64,000 bases of DNA, from the NCBI GenBank assembly GCA_032821775.1, contig JAVLRN010000006.1:682001-746000 (forward strand), given 5' to 3'. Under the pieces are notes generated by a model, which saw only the letters and a program-made list of their open reading frames with translations, was not told where the DNA came from and did not search any database. How positions within the stretch are numbered: position 1 is the first letter of the stretch; each line of letters starts with the position of its first letter. Shown here piece by piece: positions 58,488 through 64,000 of the stretch. The DNA comes from Sanguinoderma infundibulare (taxonomy: Eukaryota > Basidiomycota > Agaricomycetes > Polyporales > Polyporaceae). The position numbers and the translations under genes are program-made.

Positions 58488-58613
58488 GCCTGCCTCCAGT
58501 CCAACTACCACACCGCCCACCAGCTTCTGAATTCGCATCTCCTAGCCCCTCCTCTCCATCGTCACCCTCACCTCCATACATCCCCAAAGCACACTCACCG
58601 GTACTCACCACTA

Positions 58614-59144
58614 ATGGCGGACCTCAAACCCCTTTCCCAAACCTCCCAGTCGCAGTCCGGCGAGACCACCAACGGACCGCTCGTCTACATCGCCCCCGAC
58701 CAAATCGGGGAGATCCGGGGCCGCTCCGTCTTCCTCGCCGGTTCCATCGAGATGGGTGCGGCTGAGGAATGGCAGCGCCGCCTCACGGACAAGCTCTCGG
58801 ACATCCCCTGTACCATCTTCAACCCGCGGCGCAGAAATTGGGACTCGTCTTGGGAGCAGCGCAAGACGAACCCGCACTTCTACGAGCAGGTCAGCTGGGA
58901 GCTCGACCGTCTCGACGAGGCGGACGTGATCGCGATGTACTTCGACGAGAAGACGAAGAGCCCGATCACACTCCTCGAGCTCGGGTTGCACGTCAAGGAC
59001 AAGTCGAAGCTGATCGTATGCTGCCCGGAGAAGTTCTACCGGAAGGGAAACGTGGAGATGGTCTGCGATCGGTACGGGATCGAGGGACTCACTACCTTCG
59101 ACGCGCTCGTGGAGAGGGTCAGGGAGAAGTTGACGAGGGCTTGA
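58614..59144 (+). CDS. nucleoside 2-deoxyribosyltransferase-like protein, copy 2
   Basis: A single exon of 176 codons. Motifs are RSVFLAGSIEMGAAEEWQ, IFNPRRRNWDSSWEQRKTN, FYEQVSWELDRLDEADVIAM and SPITLLELGLHVKDKSKL, then EKFYRKGNVEMVCDRYGI. All conserved positions of copy 1 are present. This copy has the fuller consensus (GSIExGxAxxWQ), and its N-terminal extension of about 35 residues is low in complexity. The two copies differ widely in sequence, so the duplication is old. Function as for copy 1. Its promoter, with TATA box and tandem repeats, suggests regulated, strong expression. Confidence 0.82.
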   Translation: MADLKPLSQTSQSQSGETTNGPLVYIAPDQIGEIRGRSVFLAGSIEMGAAEEWQRRLTDKLSDIPCTIFNPRRRNWDSSWEQRKTNPHFYEQVSWELDRLDEADVIAMYFDEKTKSPITLLELGLHVKDKSKLIVCCPEKFYRKGNVEMVCDRYGIEGLTTFDALVERVREKLTRA

Positions 59145-61660
59145 AGGACGAGATCGTCATCATGCCAGCGAAGACCTCTCACTGAAGAATGGACTATGTA
59201 TGCTGGATTTGTCTTCCAGGTTGCCGTGTTTGATTTCGAGCTCATCGTGCACTTAGGATGATATGTACATCTACCGATTCCTTGCCTAGTCAGATGTTAG
59301 TGTTGCAACGCAAGCGTCCATCGCTCGCGATCCTAGCGAAGAGGATTGTAATCATTTGAGATACCTGCATCCCGCACCCGCCCAATCAATGTTAATATCA
59401 TCAATGATAGATCTCTCGACAAGACAGACACACTCAAGTGCAGAGCTTTTCCACCCCGAAACGAGAGCGTCACCTTGCGTGGCGTCTACCGGGATCGGAC
59501 GCCTAGACCTGTTCAAACTCCTCGTTCTGTCTAGGGAACTTGCGATGGCGCCTTCGCGCAATCGCCTGCACTCTCTTCCTCTTCACTTCCACGTCTTCAG
59601 AGGCAAGTGTTCACTCACCTTCTTCCATTCTGTCTCCACAGATTCTCCTGCCATGCTGACGGTTCTACCACGGGAAAGTGACCCCACGGCTTGCCAACGG
59701 ACGGCGCCGACGAATTGACTCAAGATGGCTTTTAGCCTCCCGGTCAACTGCGATGGTGATGAGAGGGGAAGTCATAGTGCCGAGGGTGCCCTGTGGTCCG
59801 CTCAGTACGCCGTGACAGAGGGCTGATTTTGGGCGGCGGCACATGTCGCACATCAGTGCACCAAATGTGAGTAACATGATTTCGGTTTCCTGATTTTGCG
59901 ATTGTTATTGTCTCGTAATACCCATCTGTTCTATACTCGCACTAATAGGCGGTTAGTGCGAGTATAGAATGCAACAAGTTTGTAGCATATCTGCTAGGAT
60001 GAGCCAAGCGTGCGCTGTTGATGGCCGTGTGGCATTTCTAAGAGGGGTACGTAGCGCATATCCGATAAGGATAGTCTGCCCTGGGGTCTGCACTACAGGA
60101 ACTTACCATTTACCATGGCCATCGTAGCTCTTTGTAACGTCAAGATCAGTCTTGACTTTAAAGGGATGTGTCGAGCTTATAGTCTTCGTGGCGGAGGATG
60201 GTAAAGATTGGGCGTATGCCATCATGTCTGTGGACCAAACTGTGAACAGCGTCCACCTTCTTCTGGGACATCGACGAGATTGGTCGTGCGTTTCGCCTTC
60301 GGTACCCGGGGTTGTAGCTTGATGGGTTAACTCATCACGACCCGGGGACCGACCATCTGTGTTTGCACGATCTTCCGGCGGGCAGCATCTTCTTCTTGCG
60401 TTGAGCCGTGCTCGTGATTATCTGAGTTTTTTATGGATCGTCTCATGAACGCATCCGATGCACTGACATGCGTGATCGACACCGGTTGGACCGGATCCGC
60501 CATGTAGATTGCAAGTACGAGACGTACAGAAGCAGGGACGTGCTACAAAGCAGCGCTGCATGAGAGAACAGAATATGGAATATCGGGGGGCTCGCCTTAC
60601 GCACGCACATAGTCGCACTAATCTGCCGGGTCCTCGTGCCCCGCACAACCCCCAACGTGTACGTGAATGCTGACCGAGCTGGAGGGAAATGATAGCGCCG
60701 GTCGTACGACGGTCGTCCAGGTAGGCGCGGGGAGGTGGTGTTGGACATCCATAAGGGACCTAATGAGTCCTATATGACCTTCTGGAAGGTATAGAGAGTC
60801 AAGAGACGCTGGACTTGAAGGGATTTGAAGGCGGCTGGGTGCCTGCCTCCATCTGCCACAGCGACTTATCTATCACGACGGAAACATCAAGGACTGAACC
60901 GGTCCAGTGGGAGGACATGGCTGTCTTGCTCTTTCGCTGATAGAACCATCAGCGCCATGAGAAGACGTTAGTCGGACTGACCTTGTATCAATCTTGTATG
61001 CTCATGAACTGGCCGAGCTTCGGCGCCGTGCCATGCAATGTGCGTTCTATGACAAATCGATGGCCGGCTTTAAGCCATGTGCCTCGGGACCTAAATACAC
61101 CTGTAGTGAGTGTCCTGTCACGGCGCAGAAAGTGTTTGTGCCAGTACGCACTAGCTAGTCTGAGACCAATCCACTTGACGTAACATGAGATCCTGAGAGC
61201 CATAAAAGTCTGGCAGTCTGATGAGATAAATGGATGATGAGATAAACGGAGTGGCAGATGCCAGGACCGTAGCTTGCATCTCTCTGGGTACTGTACCTTG
61301 CAGGCGAAAACGCCTCGCGCGATGGCTCGCACCCTTGCAACCATCGTTCGCCGGGTGCTGCGGTGGAGCCCAAACGGCGCAGGCAAGCGACAGGAACCGG
61401 TGAAGAAGCAGTACGTAGCAGATGCTGCACAGCGCGCGAGCAGGCGACGGTTCAGGCGTGGGAAGATACATCCGTATTTGGAAAAAGCAAAGGATCCGAG
61501 GCCGGGGGACCGCGGGAGGAGCGGTGCAAGTGCCTGCGTAGCGGATCTGAGGGACATAAGCCCGCCCGGCTTCGCTCTGTCATCTGCTCGTTCCAGTCCA
61601 GCGCAGGCGCTCCTCTAGCTTTCGTTCTTTTATTTATTACTGGCTTCACCTGCTCTCGCG
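59145..61660. other. 2.5 kb gene-poor region
   Basis: No gene supported. It contains the 17 bp perfect inverted repeat at 59929-59969 and a small direct repeat (GATGAGATAAANGGA twice, about 61220-61251). Frames near 60988-61618 lack domains. The promoter of the copper ATPase should lie before 61661. Confidence 0.5.
59929..59969. repeat. perfect 17 bp inverted repeat with 7 base loop
   Basis: TTCTATACTCGCACTAA and its exact reverse complement TTAGTGCGAGTATAGAA flank TAGGCGG. There is no mismatch. It lies about 780 bp downstream of copy 2 and 1.7 kb from the next gene. Confidence 0.9.
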
Positions 61661-64000
61661 ATGTCCCCGAAGTCCCCAACAACACCAATCATGGCCGGCA
61701 TCAACGCCGCCCTCAACATGCTCCGGAGCACTCCTCGGACCCCAACCTCGGGCGGCGTCGGCCTGCCCCAAGGAGAGGACGAGCCGCTTGCGGGAGAAGG
61801 ACTGGCGTTTGAGAAGTGCGAGCTGAGAATAGAGGGAATGACTTGTGGAGCTTGCGTGGAGGTGTGTGCCGTCTTTGTCTTCTCAAGATCTGATTCCTGA
61901 AGCTCGCATCGGGCAGTCAATAGAGGGGATGCTCAGGTCACAAACCGGAATCCATTCCATCAAGGTTGCTCTGCTTGCAGAACGGGGTGTCGTCGAATAC
62001 GACCCTAACGTATGGGATGCAGACAAGATTATCACCGTAAGTGTTCCTTGCTCTTGTGCTCCGTATCCCACCCCGCTGCGTCCCCTTCACGTCGGCGGGC
62101 TCGGGATGTGCACCGCACTTTCGAGCATGGAGTGCTTTAGTCACCTTGTCTGTATGCGGTGCGGTCCATCATCGAGCGTTCTGCTTGTCAGTCTGTTCCT
62201 CGACTACCACCTCACTCCGCTGCCCGTTGTCATGCTCCTTCGCCACGTCTCACACCCAGAGGCAATTGTGCCTGCCATGCATTATCTCATCACTGCAGAA
62301 CGTTCTGCGGGAATGGTCACGGGACACGTCCCTCGGATGATGGAAATTAACTTTTTGGGATTCAAATTCCCCATCGTCCGCCTTAACAACCTCGCGGAGG
62401 TCTATTGCTCGCAAGAGCACTTGCCACGAGTGCTCTCGCGTTCATTACGTTCGGTCGGGTTTCGCATAGGACGATCCTAAACGCCTTGAAAACGCCCTCT
62501 CTGGGTTGGCTTTGAACGCTCGCAATTAGAGACATCGGTTGTCGCCAAGTGAGACCACTGGAGTGTCTTTGTGTAGCTTCATAACAGCACAGGATCTATG
62601 CAAATGCCTCGGATATCTGTAATTTTCTATCTTCATTATGCACACTTGATTTCCTCATCGGACGTATGGACACCTTTACTAATCGGATTATAGGAAATAT
62701 CCGACATAGGTTTCGATGCCACTCTCATTCCTCCAGCAAAGGCGGACACTATCCAGCTTCGTATATATGGCATGACGTGCTCGTCATGTACATCCACCGT
62801 AGAGAAGGAGTTGGGAGCCGTGCCCGGCGTCTCTACCGTCTCCGTTTCATTGGCCACAGAACTGTGCCAGGTCACTTTTGACAGAACAATGGTTGGACCT
62901 CGAGAACTCGTCGAGCGAATAGAGGATATGGGCTTCGATGCTATGGTTTCCGACCAAGAAGATTCTACACAACTCCGCTCCCTTGCCCGCACGAAAGAGA
63001 TCCAGGAATGGTGGACCCGGTTCAAGTGGAGTCTCATCTTTGCCATACCCGTTTTCTCCGTCTCCATGCTCGCCCCGAGGATTCCTTTTCTAGAGCCCCT
63101 CGTCGAGCACCAGCTCTGTCGAGGCGTTTACGTCGGCGACGTAATCGCATTCGCCCTCACCACACCGGCCATGTTCTGGGTCGGCCAGCGGTTCTTCAAG
63201 AACGCGTACAAGTCGCTCAAGCACGGCAGCGCGACCATGGACGTCCTCATCTCTCTCGGTTCCTCCGCCGCCTACTTCTACTCCGTCGGCGCCATGTGCT
63301 TCATGGCTGTCAGCAGAGATCTCGGATACCACCCGATGGTCTTCTTCGACACCAGCACGATGCTCATCATGTTCGTCGCACTTGGCCGGTACCTCGAAAA
63401 TCGCGCGAAGGGCAAAACTAGCGCGGCCCTCACCGATCTAATGGCGCTCGCACCATCCATGGCTACCATTTACACCGACCCTCCTGCCTGCACCCAGGAA
63501 AAGAAGATCGCGACCGAGCTCCTTCAGGTCGGCGACATCGTCAAGCTCGTCCCCGGCGAGAAGATCCCGGCTGACGGCACCGTCCTGCGCGGCACCTCCA
63601 CCGTGGACGAGAGCGCTGTCACCGGCGAGCCTATGCCTGTCTTGAAACAGATCGGAGACGCCGTCATCGGCGGTACGCTCAATGGGCTCGGCACGTTCGA
63701 CATGAGCGTCACCCGCGCAGGCAAGGACACCGCACTCGCCCAAATCGTGAAGCTCGTCGAGGAGGCGCAGACGTCCAAGGCGCCCATCCAGGCGTTCACC
63801 GACAAGGTCGCGGGCTACTTCGTTCCCGCCGTTATCTCGCTGTCCGTGCTCACGTTCGTCGCATGGATGATCATCTCGCACGCCGTGAGAGACAGCGACC
63901 TGCCCGCGCTCTTCCATGTGCACGGGGCGTCGAAGCTCGCGGTCTGTCTCCAGCTGTGCATCTCCGTCGTCGTCGTCGCGTGCCCATGTGCGCTTGGTCT
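61661..64000 (+). CDS. copper-transporting P1B-type ATPase (Ccc2/ATP7-like), 3' end outside the window
   Basis: Exons 61661-61861, 61917-62036 and 62694 to the window edge join in phase. The first metal-binding domain has GMTCGACVE, with an intron directly after it, and continues SIEGMLRSQTGIHSIKVAL. The second has GMTCSSCTSTVEKEL. Membrane segments follow, then the actuator motif (STVDESAVTGEPMPV) and QAFTDKVAGYFVPAVIS. The window ends at VVVACPCALGL, the CPC copper site. The phosphorylation site (DKTGT) and ATP-binding domain lie beyond the edge. The family pumps Cu(I) into the late Golgi to load multicopper oxidases such as laccases and Fet3. The second intron (62037-62693) is 657 bp, unusually long for this genome. 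Confidence 0.93.

Larger units (their letters stand above)
57908..58613. promoter_or_regulatory. intergenic with the promoter of the second paralogue
   Basis: Contains a 25 bp tandem repeat (58354-58412) and a TATA box (58480-58487), both listed separately. Frames on either strand here have no domain. Confidence 0.55.

Overview
The window is nuclear DNA from a filamentous basidiomycete, most likely an agaricomycete of the polypore type. The evidence is GC-rich coding sequence, genes interrupted by many 45-80 bp GT-AG introns, fungal housekeeping genes in single copies, a secreted polyporopepsin-like aspartic protease, tandem isoprenylcysteine methyltransferase (ICMT) genes, and a relic of a protein type I associate with mushroom-forming fungi (a GDSG peptidase-like fold). 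No operon logic, prokaryotic element, CRISPR array or recognisable intact transposon was seen. Family names come from recognising motifs by eye; no database search was run. Exon ends were placed by reading splice sites and checking the reading phase.

Layout. 0.4-3.1 kb: an AGC-type protein kinase on the minus strand. 4.6-6.1 kb: two weak hypothetical ORFs. 6.3-18 kb: an accessory region made of a tandem segmental duplication. Unit A (about 6.3-11.0 kb) holds an intact ICMT gene, a conserved 1.2 kb spacer and a three-exon gene of unknown function (called X here). Unit B (about 11.2-15.9 kb) repeats this with a 5'-deleted ICMT. Two further X copies (C, D) at 16.4-17.9 kb are pseudogenes. 18-19.6 kb is empty. 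19.7-21.2 kb: aspartic protease. 22.8-24.6 kb: a low-complexity Pro/Ser/Tyr-rich protein. 26.0-31.5 kb is a compact housekeeping block: dynactin p24-like subunit, NASP-type histone chaperone and gamma-glutamyl phosphate reductase (proline synthesis). A tRNA-Gln lies at 33.0 kb, then glycerol kinase, a GH47 alpha-mannosidase and an AP180/CALM-type endocytic adaptor (to 43.5 kb). 44-50 kb: a broken peptidase-like gene, an F-box protein and tyrosyl-DNA phosphodiesterase 1. 51.5-54.2 kb: a multi-spanning membrane protein of unknown function with a long tail. 55.7-59.1 kb: a PQ-loop membrane protein and two nucleoside-deoxyribosyltransferase-like paralogues. 61.7 kb to the end: a copper-transporting P-type ATPase cut by the window edge at its CPC motif.

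The housekeeping genes serve separate processes (trafficking, N-glycan trimming, chromatin, DNA repair, proline and glycerol metabolism, copper supply) and do not form one pathway. The most unusual part is the ICMT-X tandem array: a two-gene module duplicated as a unit, one ICMT copy changed by a 338 bp deletion with a 5 bp microhomology that makes former promoter sequence part of the reading frame, and two decaying X copies. Other observations are eight Prk1/Ark1-type LxxQxTG motifs in the AP180 tail, a 25 bp tandem repeat just upstream of a TATA box at 58.4 kb, and a perfect 17 bp hairpin at 59.9 kb.
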